A DNA stretch of 64,000 nt from a bacterium (GCA_030425045.1 JAUHVL010000012.1:26471-90470); one strand, 5' to 3'. Positions 25,975-34,907 are shown, numbered from the stretch's first letter. Notes: generated by a model from the sequence alone, not told the origin. Program-made: numbers and translations.

Positions 25975-27539
25975 AGTTTCTATTCATCACTCTTTGCTTA
26001 ATTGTTCAGGTCGGAGCAAAAGATGATTATTATGAGGATTTTACTCTTGGCGAAGTTCGCTGGGATCATTATGTCGGGCCACTTGATCCGGCATGGTATC
26101 TCGATCAATACAGTGGAAAGGTCATCTTTGAAGACGATAAGTTTCTAGATAATTATTTTAATTATCTTACGGAAGATGACGTTTCACATTGGGAGCAAAT
26201 TTGGTTTGAAGAATTGCCAAGTCTCTCAGCGTGTCCTCCATCTTATCTCAATAAGAACTCACAATATATTCGTTATCTTTTTAGGCTTGTGACGATTAGT
26301 TATTTATATGAGGGAATTAAAGATCAATCTCAACTGCTTAGCATTCTTAAAGGAAATGAAGGTAAGTGTTCTTACGAGTGGAATGAAATATTTAGCCAAT
26401 GTAAGCCAAAAAGTTTTGATATGAAGACTTTTTTAAGAAGAGGAAGAAATAAATTTTTAATCACGGAAAAAGAAAACCTTCCTGATAGAATTACAGACTC
26501 TGACTTTAGAAAATTTCTTGGTGATACTGATTGGAGTAATCAAAATACATATGCTCTGGCCCGTTTAGCAAACAAATGCTCTGGTCGATGTGACAAGTTA
26601 TCACGAAAACAAATGACAACGATCATTGGAAACTCCTGTGTAAAGGATAAGGCCCTCATCCAAAAAATTTGCTCTGAGAATGATTCACTATACGGTATTA
26701 GTTATTCTGAAATTCCAAAAAATCTTTTACTCAAAGCAGATATTATGAAGGCCATCAATGAAGGTGGTTTTGCCAAAAACTGTGTAGAGCAGTATCAAAA
26801 AATGTTAAGTAGAAAAGAAACGAAACATGATCATTTGTCTCTTCTTTTCTCGAAAGTTTTCCAAAAGCTTCAAAACACCAATTCTACCTACCAACAAGGG
26901 GAGTTGTTTATTCCTGGTGCTCTCAAAGAGTTTGACGATAAAGGGTTGAAGGACTTTTTATTTGTTGAGGTTAAACCTAAGCCAAAGCCCAAACCAAAGC
27001 CTGTTGTTGTCGTGGCAAAACCTAAACCAAAACCAAAGCCACAACCGAAACCCGTTGTTGCTGTTGTTAAACCAAAGCCTAAACCCAAACCGAAGCCCAA
27101 ACCTAAACCGAAAATTGTTTTTAGTGAATTTGAGAATGCATTTTTAAGAATGATGAAGGCTGGTAAAGAAAAAGAGATGGTGAGAATGAACGTCTTTGAA
27201 AAAGATTATGTTTTTGATAAGACAATGATCTCAAGACTTGAAAAACCGCTTAAATTATTTCAGACACAAAATGCACTCAAAGATATGAAAGTCTATGATT
27301 ACCTTGGAACAAAAAAAGAGCCTATCAGATTGAAGTTTATAAAATACTTTATTGATAGAGGTCACCACTCAGGTCTGTGGAATATAAAAAGTATTATCGG
27401 CGAACCCTTCTATGTGGTGAATGATATTGACTCTAACAAGAGAGTAAGTCTTGTTAAAATTACGAACGATAAATCTACTGATTATAAGTGGCAGATTGTC
27501 ATACTTGATGAAGTAAAATTTAAACCAAAAAAGAAATAA
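25959..27539 (+). CDS. secreted protein with a Lys-Pro repeat linker, unknown
   Basis: A 526-residue exported protein with signal peptide (NTVKFLFITLCLIVQVGAK). The N-terminal domain (about 25-335) contains many Cys (at least nine in SACPPSY, GKCSYEW, SQCKP, NKCSGRCDK, SCVKD, ICSEN) and is not recognised. Residues about 339-385 are a Lys-Pro linker (KPKPKPKPKP repeats split by VVVVA and VVAVV), similar in composition to the periplasm-spanning stretch of TonB. A C-terminal domain of about 140 residues follows. There is no TonB C-terminal motif or N-terminal anchor, so it is not TonB. It overlaps dctM and is presumably co-expressed with the transporter; it may bridge envelope layers or bind cell wall. 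Confidence 0.7.
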   Translation: MVNTVKFLFITLCLIVQVGAKDDYYEDFTLGEVRWDHYVGPLDPAWYLDQYSGKVIFEDDKFLDNYFNYLTEDDVSHWEQIWFEELPSLSACPPSYLNKNSQYIRYLFRLVTISYLYEGIKDQSQLLSILKGNEGKCSYEWNEIFSQCKPKSFDMKTFLRRGRNKFLITEKENLPDRITDSDFRKFLGDTDWSNQNTYALARLANKCSGRCDKLSRKQMTTIIGNSCVKDKALIQKICSENDSLYGISYSEIPKNLLLKADIMKAINEGGFAKNCVEQYQKMLSRKETKHDHLSLLFSKVFQKLQNTNSTYQQGELFIPGALKEFDDKGLKDFLFVEVKPKPKPKPKPVVVVAKPKPKPKPQPKPVVAVVKPKPKPKPKPKPKPKIVFSEFENAFLRMMKAGKEKEMVRMNVFEKDYVFDKTMISRLEKPLKLFQTQNALKDMKVYDYLGTKKEPIRLKFIKYFIDRGHHSGLWNIKSIIGEPFYVVNDIDSNKRVSLVKITNDKSTDYKWQIVILDEVKFKPKKK

Positions 27540-27540
27540 A

Positions 27541-27566
27541 AAAAGGCCCACCGAAGTGAGCCTTTT
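27541..27566. terminator. bidirectional terminator between convergent genes
   Basis: AAAAGGC...GCCTTTT with an inner CAC/GTG pair and a CGAA tetraloop, between the TRAP-operon end (plus strand) and the lipoprotein gene (minus strand). The stem ends provide T runs in both directions. Confidence 0.75.
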
Positions 27567-27586
27567 CGTTATTCTTTTTAATCTTC

Positions 27587-28225
27587 TTATTCAATTCTCT
27601 TTCTTAACATCTTTTTAACAGTTGAGCTCATGTCTAATAAGAGAAGGAAACCTGAATTTGTTCCTGAATCGTCAGGTCCAACAATTGAAAGGTTACCAGC
27701 TCTAACTTTGTTTGAATAAAATCTAGCTGTCACGATATTGTTTGTACCGATATCCATTGGTACTGGTATAAAGATTCCAAAAAACTTTGGCCCTAGATAA
27801 AAAGTCGTTTCTCCTCCAAGGAAGTCAAGAGTGAAAGCGACAGCTGGAAGTCTTCCTGTTGAAACACCTGGTAGAGGACGTCCACCTGGTAGCTCTTGAG
27901 GTGGTAGTAATTGTAGGCGATCATCAAAGAGGTCAACAATATTTACCGAAATGGCCATTAATGTTCCACTAGAAGCAAGATCCGGAGAAATTTCAATATA
28001 TGAATTTTCATATTCGGGAATGTTGTAGCGGAGTCCACCTTCTAGTTGAAGATTTTCTAAAACCATCGAAATTAAAACAGTATCCTCATGTAGAGTTACT
28101 GTTGGCCCTTTTACCCCAGGAATAGTTAGGTTGTTTTCTTCGTTCTTACATGAGGTCGAAAAAGCTGTCGCGAGTACTAAGGCTAGTGATACGACAAGTG
28201 TTTTTGTGTGTTTGGCAATGTTCAT
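27587..28225 (-). CDS. lipoprotein, tandem paralogue A
   Basis: About 212 residues with signal peptide and lipobox (AFSTSC). The ATG at 28225 is chosen because the signal peptide (TKTLVVSLALVLATAFSTSC) starts just after it; an upstream in-frame ATG would add 15 unlike residues. The mature part is beta-rich and shares long blocks with the next gene (GLRYNIPEYENSYIEISPDL, LLPPQELPGGR, YLGPKFFGIFIP). The family is not recognised. Residues are highly similar to paralogue B, apart from the region after the Cys, so the pair arose by tandem duplication. Each copy has its own terminator. Confidence 0.75.
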   Translation of the reverse strand: MNIAKHTKTLVVSLALVLATAFSTSCKNEENNLTIPGVKGPTVTLHEDTVLISMVLENLQLEGGLRYNIPEYENSYIEISPDLASSGTLMAISVNIVDLFDDRLQLLPPQELPGGRPLPGVSTGRLPAVAFTLDFLGGETTFYLGPKFFGIFIPVPMDIGTNNIVTARFYSNKVRAGNLSIVGPDDSGTNSGFLLLLDMSSTVKKMLRKRIE

Positions 28226-28270
28226 TTTTAATCCACTTAGAAACGATGTTTCATTTTTATTTGGTGACAT

Positions 28271-28467
28271 AACTTTTTAACTTACGTACTTATTCCTCAA
28301 ACGTGCACAGTTGTTATGTAACCGACTTAGTTAGTTATCAATTTGCTTGTACAAACTAGTCGGGGTTTAAAAATGGTTCTTTAGGCTTTTTGTCAATTGA
28401 CTAAAACTTTTTAATCAAGTTCTTGTGATATCAATGACTTCATAAAATTTATGTGATTCGAAATAAA
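28271..28467. other. gap between the duplicated lipoprotein genes
   Basis: No gene. A bulged hairpin (CCGACT-T-AGTT with AACTAGTCGG, 28322-28363) and a palindrome GTCAATTGAC near 28394-28403 lie here, upstream of paralogue A. They could be its promoter/operator region, but no confident -35/-10 pair is seen. Confidence 0.35.
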
Positions 28468-28492
28468 AAGGCCCACTATGATAGTGGGCCTT
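28468..28492 (-). terminator. terminator of lipoprotein paralogue B
   Basis: AAGGCCCACTA-TGA-TAGTGGGCCTT, a perfect 11-bp stem 33 bases past the paralogue B stop; on the minus strand it is followed by TTTATTTC. Confidence 0.85.
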
Positions 28493-28525
28493 GGAATTTT
28501 AAAGGATCTTTCTAAGAAACTGATA

Positions 28526-29161
28526 TTACATACGTTTCTTAAGTTGTCTTTTAACCGAACTAGATAGGTCAAGTAATAGAAGGAAACCTGAGTTTTCACC
28601 ATTGTCATCTTCACCTACGATAGAAAGGTTACCAGCTCTGATTTTTCCTGAGTAAAATCTAGCTGTAACGATATTATTTGTTCCGATATCCATTTTCATT
28701 GGGATAAAGATACCAAAGAACTTAGGTCCTAGATAAAAAGTTGTATCTCCACCAAGAAAATCAAGTGTAAAAGCTACTGCTGGTAATGCACCTGAAGCTA
28801 CGCCTGGTAATGAACGTCCACCTGGAAGCTCTTGAGGAGGAAGTAACTGAAGGCTGTCATCAAAGATATCAGCAATTTTTACAGAAATAGACATTAAAGT
28901 TCCAGATGACTGAAGATCTGGAGAAACTTCAATATAAGAGTTTTGATACTCTGGAATACTGTAACGAAGTCCACCTTCAAGCTGGACGTTTTCAAGCACC
29001 ATTGTAATTAACATGGTGTCGTCTTTTAACGTTAGTGTTGGGCCATCAACACCAGGAATTTGAAGATTTCCCTGAGTTTCCCCACATGATGTAGAGAATG
29101 CTGCTGTTAACACAAATGCCAGGGAGACTAGAAGTGTTTTTGCACTAGATACTGGGTTCAT
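28526..29161 (-). CDS. lipoprotein, tandem paralogue B
   Basis: About 211 residues; signal peptide AKTLLVSLAFVLTAAFSTSC with the lipid-bearing Cys at its end. The ATG at 29161 is used, with GTGAG 8 bases before it. A longer reading frame upstream lacks a ribosome site. It has the same beta-rich body as paralogue A (GLRYSIPEYQNSYIEVSPDL, LLPPQELPGGR, YLGPKFFGIFIP). The differing residues are scattered, as in an old duplication under purifying selection. Probably an outer-membrane-bound surface or periplasmic protein; no function known to me. Confidence 0.75.
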   Translation of the reverse strand: MNPVSSAKTLLVSLAFVLTAAFSTSCGETQGNLQIPGVDGPTLTLKDDTMLITMVLENVQLEGGLRYSIPEYQNSYIEVSPDLQSSGTLMSISVKIADIFDDSLQLLPPQELPGGRSLPGVASGALPAVAFTLDFLGGDTTFYLGPKFFGIFIPMKMDIGTNNIVTARFYSGKIRAGNLSIVGEDDNGENSGFLLLLDLSSSVKRQLKKRM

Positions 29162-29460
29162 TTTTTTTCTCACAAAAGAAACGTCGTTTCTCTTGTTGGT
29201 TTCACTACTTAAAGGACTTACGGACAACGACAACATACGTTCAGCAAAGCGGTGTAACCAATTACTCTATTTTGCGGCTCCACTATTTTAGCAGTGCCAG
29301 TTTTCATTACAAAAAATTTGAACACTCATCGGCATATTTGGATAAATACTTGAGTCTTTTTGTCCACTTAACGTGTGTCACGTATCTAAAAACACTTTTT
29401 CAAAATATGTTAATTTTCTGCCTTCTTTTCTCGGCAGAGCATGTGCGTTATTATGGTAAT

Positions 29461-29850
29461 ATGACGATTGATTCAATGTTTTCAACATTTGATGCCAATA
29501 AAAATAAAACGACTTTTAAAAAGAAGGGAAGCAAGGGTAAACCCGTTAGTTCAAGGCCTGCTCGCATGAACCTGAGTCCTCAGGAGATTAGAGATAAGGT
29601 TGCTAAGGGCCTAGGAAAAAACCTTGTGGATAAAACAGAGTTATCCAACTCTGGAAAAAAGTGGGGTGATGGCTTCATGGATAATAACCCAGAGGCTGCT
29701 GCTGTAAAAAAGCCAGCGAGTGATATCAACTCGAATGATCCGAATGATGTTATTACTCAAGAGAAGCTAAGAGGGTTGGTCCAAAAAGGTGGCTTTAATT
29801 TTTCTGATAAAGAGAAGCAAGTTCTTGCGGGTATACTTGGCAATCAGTAA
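29461..29850 (+). CDS. small soluble charged protein, unknown
   Basis: The open frame extends back to 29272, but its first 63 codons overlap the promoter region of the divergent lipoprotein and read as poor protein. The likely start is the ATG at 29461 (MTIDSMFSTFDANKNK), giving 129 residues. It has a Lys/Gly/Ser-rich N-terminal third and a helical C-terminus (ITQEKLRGLVQKGGFNFSDK). There is no signal peptide, Cys or known motif. The NDPND...ITQEKLR end looks like a compact domain conserved in its lineage, which is my impression only. It converges on the phosphoesterase gene with a 2-base gap. Confidence 0.55.
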   Translation: MTIDSMFSTFDANKNKTTFKKKGSKGKPVSSRPARMNLSPQEIRDKVAKGLGKNLVDKTELSNSGKKWGDGFMDNNPEAAAVKKPASDINSNDPNDVITQEKLRGLVQKGGFNFSDKEKQVLAGILGNQ

Positions 29851-29852
29851 TG

Positions 29853-30824
29853 CTACTTAAGCATAGCGCTTATTTTTGGTATGACTTCACTAATAATTTC
29901 TTCAATTTCACCTTCAATAATTGTTGCTGCTGAGTGATCATGACCTCCGCCACCAAGGGCCTGAGCAATGACACCAACATCAATATCTCCTGCTGAGCGA
30001 AAGCTTATTTTTACCTGTTCTCCAACTTTTCTAAACATACAAGCAACTTTAATATTATTGAGAATGAGTAAGTGATTGATGAAGCCGTGAGTGTCTTCAG
30101 TGTCGACATCATATTGTTTTAGTTGATCTTCTGTTAATTTTATCCACGCAATTTTTCCGTTATCTACACTTTGAGCAGAGCTCAGCACCACTCCTAAAAA
30201 CTGCATGTAACTTATTTCTTTCGTTCCATAAATAAAGTTATAGGCTTCTGGTGGTTGAATTCCAGTATCGAGTAGTTTGGAAAGAATTCTATGAGTATCT
30301 CCCGTTACGGTAGGATAGCGGAAGGAGCTTGTATCAATAAGAATAGCAGTGTAAAGCGGAAGCGCCATTTCTCTGGTAAAGCTAACTCCTAGGCTTTCAA
30401 TTAAAGTACCAACTAATTGTCCCGTCGCCGCTTGAGTTGTATCGATACAATGAATTGCCGCGAGTTGCTTAGGAGCAGGGTGATGATCAATAAATAAAAG
30501 GTTCTTAGAGTGAGGTGTAAGAGTTTGCATCTTTGCCCCAATTCTCTCAAGAGAGTTGGTATCAGTGACAATAAAAAGATCAATTTTATCTTTTTTACTT
30601 TGATATTCCTCGAAAGAAATAACAACATTGTCGGGATCGAGATAACGATAGCGATCCATTAATTTTTCTTCATTTACACAGATGGCATTTTTACCAATAC
30701 TTTTTAAGGCCATGCAAAGTGCTATTTCACTACCAATGCCATCTGCATCGGGATGAATATGGGTGGTGATCACAATATTTTGTGCTTTTTCCACAAGTGA
30801 TTTGAACAATTGAATTTTACTCAT
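29853..30824 (-). CDS. nrnA: DHH-family phosphoesterase (NrnA-like nanoRNase / pAp phosphatase)
   Basis: A 323-residue cytosolic enzyme. The DHH domain shows HIHPDADGIGSE (about 22-33), VTDTNSLERIG and FIDHHPAP; the DHHA1 domain ends with the substrate-binding GGGGHDHSAA. These are the Mn2+ ligands and GGGH motif of NrnA, which degrades 2-5-mer RNA or pGpG and dephosphorylates 3'-phosphoadenosine 5'-phosphate. Length is typical. Which activity dominates cannot be told, and a RecJ-type single-strand exonuclease is excluded by size. Confidence 0.9.
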   Translation of the reverse strand: MSKIQLFKSLVEKAQNIVITTHIHPDADGIGSEIALCMALKSIGKNAICVNEEKLMDRYRYLDPDNVVISFEEYQSKKDKIDLFIVTDTNSLERIGAKMQTLTPHSKNLLFIDHHPAPKQLAAIHCIDTTQAATGQLVGTLIESLGVSFTREMALPLYTAILIDTSSFRYPTVTGDTHRILSKLLDTGIQPPEAYNFIYGTKEISYMQFLGVVLSSAQSVDNGKIAWIKLTEDQLKQYDVDTEDTHGFINHLLILNNIKVACMFRKVGEQVKISFRSAGDIDVGVIAQALGGGGHDHSAATIIEGEIEEIISEVIPKISAMLK

Positions 30825-30916
30825 ACCATGAATTATCGGCGGTTTAATTATTTGAATTTAAGAATTTATACTTGATGAGATTACTTTCTTGTTAAGGAAA
30901 AATACCTCTAAGAAGA

Positions 30917-30951
30917 TGAAGAGCTGCGATCACAGCTCTTCACGTTTTTTT
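30917..30951. terminator. strong hairpin terminator downstream of the secreted hydrolase
   Basis: TGAAGAGCTG (30917-30926) and CAGCTCTTCA (30933-30942) form a 10-bp stem around CGATCA. Seven T follow on the plus strand and TCTTCTT on the minus strand. The coding neighbours are both on the minus strand, so it should end the secreted hydrolase message. Its better T run faces the plus strand, where it would also block antisense transcription. Confidence 0.7.
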
Positions 30952-31645
30952 AAAGAAAGAAGTCTAGGAACTCTTTTGAGGTATCAAGAAACTTATGACA
31001 ATGCTCAGTGTTTTTAATTCTATGGCGACGGTCTAAAACGATACTATCAACCATTTTTCTTCCCAGACGTTTTTTTAGGATATCAATATTATCTTCGATT
31101 TTTCGGTAGTCGAGGATGGGGTCACATTTAGCATATGAAAATAATGATTTCGTTGTATACACACTTCTTTCAATAATTTTTGTCATACCAGATGCGTTTG
31201 AATAATGTGCCCCTTTAATCTTATTAGATCTGGTTGATAGGATTGAATAAAAAGAGACAAACCCGCCACCATTAGAGTGACCTGATAAAAAGATTTTTTC
31301 ATTTGGAGAAACTCCAAGGCGAGCGAGTAGATCATCTACTCTTTCAACATCTTGGTTATTCATAATACTTCGTGTATCCCATCTTTTAGATTTTCTATTT
31401 TTACTTGTCGGACAGACAAAGGAGATTCCATTGTCTTGTAAGTTTTCTAAATACATTTTTTTCTCAGCTTGATTGATCCAACCCGTGGCACTTCCGCCAC
31501 TACCGTGAAAGCAAAGAACAAGCCCTTTTTTGCCTTCAAGATTGAAGATATACTCGAGACCATCTTGGCTTACTGCTTTTTCGTAGTCGAAGGCCCAGCT
31601 GGTTGATGATAAAATTAAACAAATAATAAACGTTAGTTTTTTCAT
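30950..31645 (-). CDS. secreted alpha/beta hydrolase (PHB-depolymerase/esterase-like)
   Basis: A 231-residue exported enzyme with signal peptide (KKLTFIICLILSSTSWAF). The fold markers are CFHGSGGSATGW (oxyanion region) and the nucleophile elbow GHSNGGGF; KCDPILDY (acid) and DRRHRIKNTEHC (base His) complete a plausible triad. The GHSNGG form is common in polyhydroxybutyrate-depolymerase and feruloyl-esterase relatives. A C-terminal Cys may pair with CDP. The substrate is unknown. Confidence 0.75.
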   Translation of the reverse strand: MKKLTFIICLILSSTSWAFDYEKAVSQDGLEYIFNLEGKKGLVLCFHGSGGSATGWINQAEKKMYLENLQDNGISFVCPTSKNRKSKRWDTRSIMNNQDVERVDDLLARLGVSPNEKIFLSGHSNGGGFVSFYSILSTRSNKIKGAHYSNASGMTKIIERSVYTTKSLFSYAKCDPILDYRKIEDNIDILKKRLGRKMVDSIVLDRRHRIKNTEHCHKFLDTSKEFLDFFL

Positions 31646-31732
31646 GTTGTCCTCTCATTTGTTATACCTTTGACGGGTGGACAAAACGAATTGTAGACAA
31701 CGTATTTGTTCGTACTTCCAGACGTTTATAGA

Positions 31733-32314
31733 CTAATTAGCAAAAAAATTCTGAAAATCACCATAAATACAGACCGGAGGAAGACCGTATTGGCTTAGGT
31801 TAGAGTAGTCTTGGCTTCCTGTTAGTTGTCTTAAGAGGTCCGCAAAAGGTAATACTGTTCCGCTCATATTAGGTGTCGCAACAGCATCGTTAACGTATTG
31901 GTTATCAACCCAAATTGCTCTTACAGCGGTACCAAACATATAATCATCAAGCTGGTTTATCGATTCCATAAACTGCATCTGAAAAAACTCATCTGCGGTA
32001 GGAAGCTTCCAACCAATTGACTGGCAAAACGTTTGGGCCTCACTGTTTGATCTTGCACCTTCTTGCCAAACCATAACATAGATACCGTCTCTATTTGAAA
32101 AGGGGGTTGCGTTTCTAAATACAGTTTTTACTGCTGGTAGTGCAGCAGCGTCTGTATAGGAACTATTTGTTGTCACAGTACCAGGAATATTCTTTATTGA
32201 TCCATTAACAGAAAAGTAACTTTGCTCATCGAAAGCTTCAAATCCAGCTTGTTGATCTAGATTCGCAAAAGCAGAAGTCATAAGTAGTGTCGTCAATAGA
32301 ATAATCGTTTTCAT
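31733..32314 (-). CDS. secreted protein with a DUF1566/Lcl-like C-type-lectin-type domain
   Basis: 193 residues; signal peptide KTIILLTTLLMTSAFA after the ATG at 32314, which has GGAG 6 bases upstream. The central block WQEGARSNSEAQTFCQSIGW followed by KLPTADEF resembles the 'A..FC...GWRLPT..E' pattern of DUF1566/Lcl and related lectin-like folds, which bind surfaces or sugars. Two Cys remain, probably bonded. The assignment is by pattern only. Confidence 0.55.
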   Translation of the reverse strand: MKTIILLTTLLMTSAFANLDQQAGFEAFDEQSYFSVNGSIKNIPGTVTTNSSYTDAAALPAVKTVFRNATPFSNRDGIYVMVWQEGARSNSEAQTFCQSIGWKLPTADEFFQMQFMESINQLDDYMFGTAVRAIWVDNQYVNDAVATPNMSGTVLPFADLLRQLTGSQDYSNLSQYGLPPVCIYGDFQNFFAN

Positions 32315-32422
32315 TTTCGTCTCCATTTGATGAATGGATAACTCCTATCACTATGAAATCTTTTATTCAAATCAGTCTAGATTTATTGTAATTATTCTGT
32401 GGCAAAACAGAAAATCGAGTAT

Positions 32423-32869
32423 TTAGTGAGCTTCGTCGGCAAAAGGAAGAGTTATTTCACAGTTAACCTTACCTTTTTTATTTTTGAGTCTAAAAATTAG
32501 TTCAGAAAAATCGCTTCGAGACTTTTGGACGAGGGGAGAGATCCGCTCACCTTTCGTTTTAAAGTAGTTATCGTGAGACTCAAATTGATAAGTGGCAAGG
32601 CGTTTCTCGGTATCTTTTTTCACTAAAACGATATCGAGTGAGAAGTCCACCGCCTCTGGAAACTTTGATTTCGGTAAGGCCAGGTGATCAAAGGTGCCAT
32701 GGACAGACCAAGTGGAGGGAACCTCAAAGTAGTTTGAGCGCATAATCCACTGTCTTTTATTATTCATATCTTTAAAGTACTCCATACCTCTAATTTCTTT
32801 GGAGCAGTTATTCGCTGCTTGGGCAGGAGCTAAAGAAAAGAGTGAAAGTAGTATTATTAGCTTCATCAT
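32423..32869 (-). CDS. small secreted protein, unknown
   Basis: 148 residues with a signal peptide (KLIILLSLFSLAPAQA) and beta-rich mature part; two Cys, one early (NNCSK) and one late (VNCEI), could be bonded. AAGG precedes two adjacent ATG codons, so the start is 32869 or 32866. It follows the MepA-like gene after 6 bases and is probably co-transcribed with it. Confidence 0.55.
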   Translation of the reverse strand: MMKLIILLSLFSLAPAQAANNCSKEIRGMEYFKDMNNKRQWIMRSNYFEVPSTWSVHGTFDHLALPKSKFPEAVDFSLDIVLVKKDTEKRLATYQFESHDNYFKTKGERISPLVQKSRSDFSELIFRLKNKKGKVNCEITLPFADEAH

Positions 32870-32875
32870 ATAACC

Positions 32876-33745
32876 TTAAAACTCACTATCTCTAATAGAG
32901 CGTACTTCATCAGACTCAAGAAAATTATACAGCATGGGGCATCTATTGTAATCGGGCTCTAGATCACGACATGCATCTTTGACATTCACGTCGTTACGAA
33001 AACAAACATGAATATGGTTATCATGCCCGGCCCAATCTGTTGCTCCATTAATTTGTGGATCATTAAAAAGTACAGCTGTTCCACCTTTCTCTTTTAAAAG
33101 GTTAATAAGCTGCTGAGTACGTTCTCTATCGTAAGAATGGTGGCGGTAGGTTAGCGGTCCCCCGCCTGTATTTCTGATAGGTCTCATATCGATACATTCA
33201 CCGCCAGTATGCGATCGGTGTCCATTAAAATAAGATTCTGTTCGGTGAGAAATATCTCCCCAGGCCAATCGACAAGCGCTATCAAAACCTGGGCAGGCCT
33301 CATTCCATTCCTGTAAAACAGCGGCAAAAGCACAGCCTGTGTGAGGTGCTATATACTGATCAACCCTATTACCATCGGGGTTATAATGTCTCGATTCACA
33401 TGGTCCAACAGCAGCAGATTCAATCGCTGTTGGAAACTCAAGCAATCCTCTGCTCGGTCCTCTGGTGAGAGGTGGAGATTCTTCAGGTGGCTCTAATATT
33501 TCATTGAGACTGATTTCTCTGTTACTAAAGGCCAGAGGATCTACGCCATTACAAGCTTCATCGCTTGGCGCTCGTGTAAAGTCATTGATATTTTCAGCAA
33601 CTTCACCTCTTTGAAAAAAAGTATCAGCAAAAAAGTCTCGTATGCGAAGTAAAATATTATCTGAGGCAAATGAATTGGAGGATAAAAGAGTCATTAATAT
33701 CCATCCTAAAATTGAAAGTTTTTTCAATCGTTTTAAATTCATCAT
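32876..33745 (-). CDS. secreted LAS-type (MepA/M74-like) peptidoglycan peptidase
   Basis: 289 residues with a signal peptide (KKLSILGWILMTLLSSNSFAS). The C-terminal half carries the LAS zinc pattern: GHRSHTGGECIDMRP supplies the first His and Asp, and WAGHDNHIHVCF the last His pair (HxH), as in MepA penicillin-insensitive murein endopeptidase and D-Ala-D-Ala peptidases. At least six Cys suggest disulfides in a periplasmic or secreted enzyme. The substrate is probably a peptidoglycan cross-link. Own-wall remodelling or prey-wall digestion are both possible. Start 33745 or the adjacent ATG at 33742, with AGGA upstream. Confidence 0.7.
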   Translation of the reverse strand: MMNLKRLKKLSILGWILMTLLSSNSFASDNILLRIRDFFADTFFQRGEVAENINDFTRAPSDEACNGVDPLAFSNREISLNEILEPPEESPPLTRGPSRGLLEFPTAIESAAVGPCESRHYNPDGNRVDQYIAPHTGCAFAAVLQEWNEACPGFDSACRLAWGDISHRTESYFNGHRSHTGGECIDMRPIRNTGGGPLTYRHHSYDRERTQQLINLLKEKGGTAVLFNDPQINGATDWAGHDNHIHVCFRNDVNVKDACRDLEPDYNRCPMLYNFLESDEVRSIRDSEF

Positions 33746-33866
33746 AATTCCTGAGTACTTAACGACAATTATAAGCTTAAGCTAAAGAAATCATTGATGA
33801 ATTTCGGTAATGTATTGAATTTATGTAGCTAGAGGGCCATTAAGCTATCAATTTTCTGAGGCAACT

Positions 33867-34907
33867 CTATTTGGTTACTTTAAAAATCTTGCCACTATCA
33901 GTTGAGAAGTAAAGGTAGCCGTCTTTTCCGTTGCGCACTTGTCTTATTCTTTCGTCGAGAGAATTGAATAATTCTTCTTGTTCAATAACTTGATTATTCT
34001 TTAAAACAAGTCTTCTTAAATGCTTGGAACTAAGATTTGCCAGGAAAAGATTATTTTTCCACTTCGAAATTTTATCACCAGTATAAAAAGTCATACCAGA
34101 AGGAGAGATACTTGGAACCCAATAGGTAAGTGGCTGCTCCATTCCTTCTTTATGAGTTGGACCTATGGAAGGTCCCCAGTATTCTTTACCATACGTAATA
34201 ACTGGCCAACCATAATTTTTGCCGGGCTTAATAAGATTGAGTTCATCTCCTCCTCGTGGACCAAACTCACAACTAAAAATATTTCCGGATACGGGATCGA
34301 CTGAAATGCCTTGAGGATTACGATGACCGTAGCTGTAAATTTCTGCAAGAGCATTTTTGTTTTTTATAAAGAGATTATTTGCAGCAGCTTTTCCATCGAG
34401 CGTAAGTCTTAAAATAGAGCCATCATGAAATTGAAGTTTTTGGGCATATTTTCTTTCTCCACGATCACCGACGGTCATATAAATAAGGTCGTCTCGAATG
34501 ACTAAACGTGAGCCAAAATGTCTTCCCGTATTACCACCAAGCTTCGTTCTAAAAATAACTTTGGCATTAAAGATTTTTTTATTTTTATAATTTGCTTTTG
34601 CAAGAGAGGTTATGTCTTTTTGATTGTGGCGTTCTACGAAGGTGTAATAGACATTATTTTTATGGAAAAGAATATCGAGAAGTCCACCTTGCCCTCTGAC
34701 TTTGACCGGAGGGATGGATTGCTTGATTTTTTCTTTTGTCTTTAAGTTATAATAGAAAAGCTCTCCACTTTTGTGATTGATAAGCATTTCATCAGAATTG
34801 ATAAAGTCAAAACCCCAGACTACAGAATCACCACCGTAAATTTCTTTTGCTTTAAACTCTGCATAAATTGAAGTTGAGAGAAAAAGAAAAATAAATAATG
34901 ACTTCAT
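33867..34907 (-). CDS. PQQ-dependent sugar dehydrogenase-like beta-propeller (YliI type)
   Basis: 346 residues with signal peptide (KSLFIFLFLSTSIYA). Soluble glucose/aldose dehydrogenase signatures are present: QGGLLDILFH, GRHFGSRLVIRDDLIYMTVG, YSYGHRNPQGISVDP, EFGPRGGDELNLIKPGKNYG and SPSGMTFY. These include the catalytic His (GRHFG) and the PQQ and Ca2+ ligands. The enzyme would oxidise aldoses in the periplasm with electrons passing through PQQ. PQQ biosynthesis genes are not in the window. It starts inside the ABC-F stop (ATGA). Confidence 0.88.
   Translation of the reverse strand: MKSLFIFLFLSTSIYAEFKAKEIYGGDSVVWGFDFINSDEMLINHKSGELFYYNLKTKEKIKQSIPPVKVRGQGGLLDILFHKNNVYYTFVERHNQKDITSLAKANYKNKKIFNAKVIFRTKLGGNTGRHFGSRLVIRDDLIYMTVGDRGERKYAQKLQFHDGSILRLTLDGKAAANNLFIKNKNALAEIYSYGHRNPQGISVDPVSGNIFSCEFGPRGGDELNLIKPGKNYGWPVITYGKEYWGPSIGPTHKEGMEQPLTYWVPSISPSGMTFYTGDKISKWKNNLFLANLSSKHLRRLVLKNNQVIEQEELFNSLDERIRQVRNGKDGYLYFSTDSGKIFKVTK

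Noticed and set aside
26888..27100. Minus-strand frame rich in Gly/Phe/Leu (GFGLGFGLG)
   Set aside because: It is the antisense of the Lys-Pro linker, so its repeats are just the complement of AAACCNAAACCN codons.
26973..27113. Short repeats in the DNA as a possible CRISPR or tandem repeat
   Set aside because: The unit is the AAR-CCN codon pair with varying third bases; it encodes the protein linker, with no spacers or fixed repeat length.
29272..29460. First 63 codons of the frame that ends at 29850 as part of the protein
   Set aside because: They overlap the promoter side of the divergent lipoprotein gene, read as AT-rich intergenic sequence, and a better start is the ATG at 29461.
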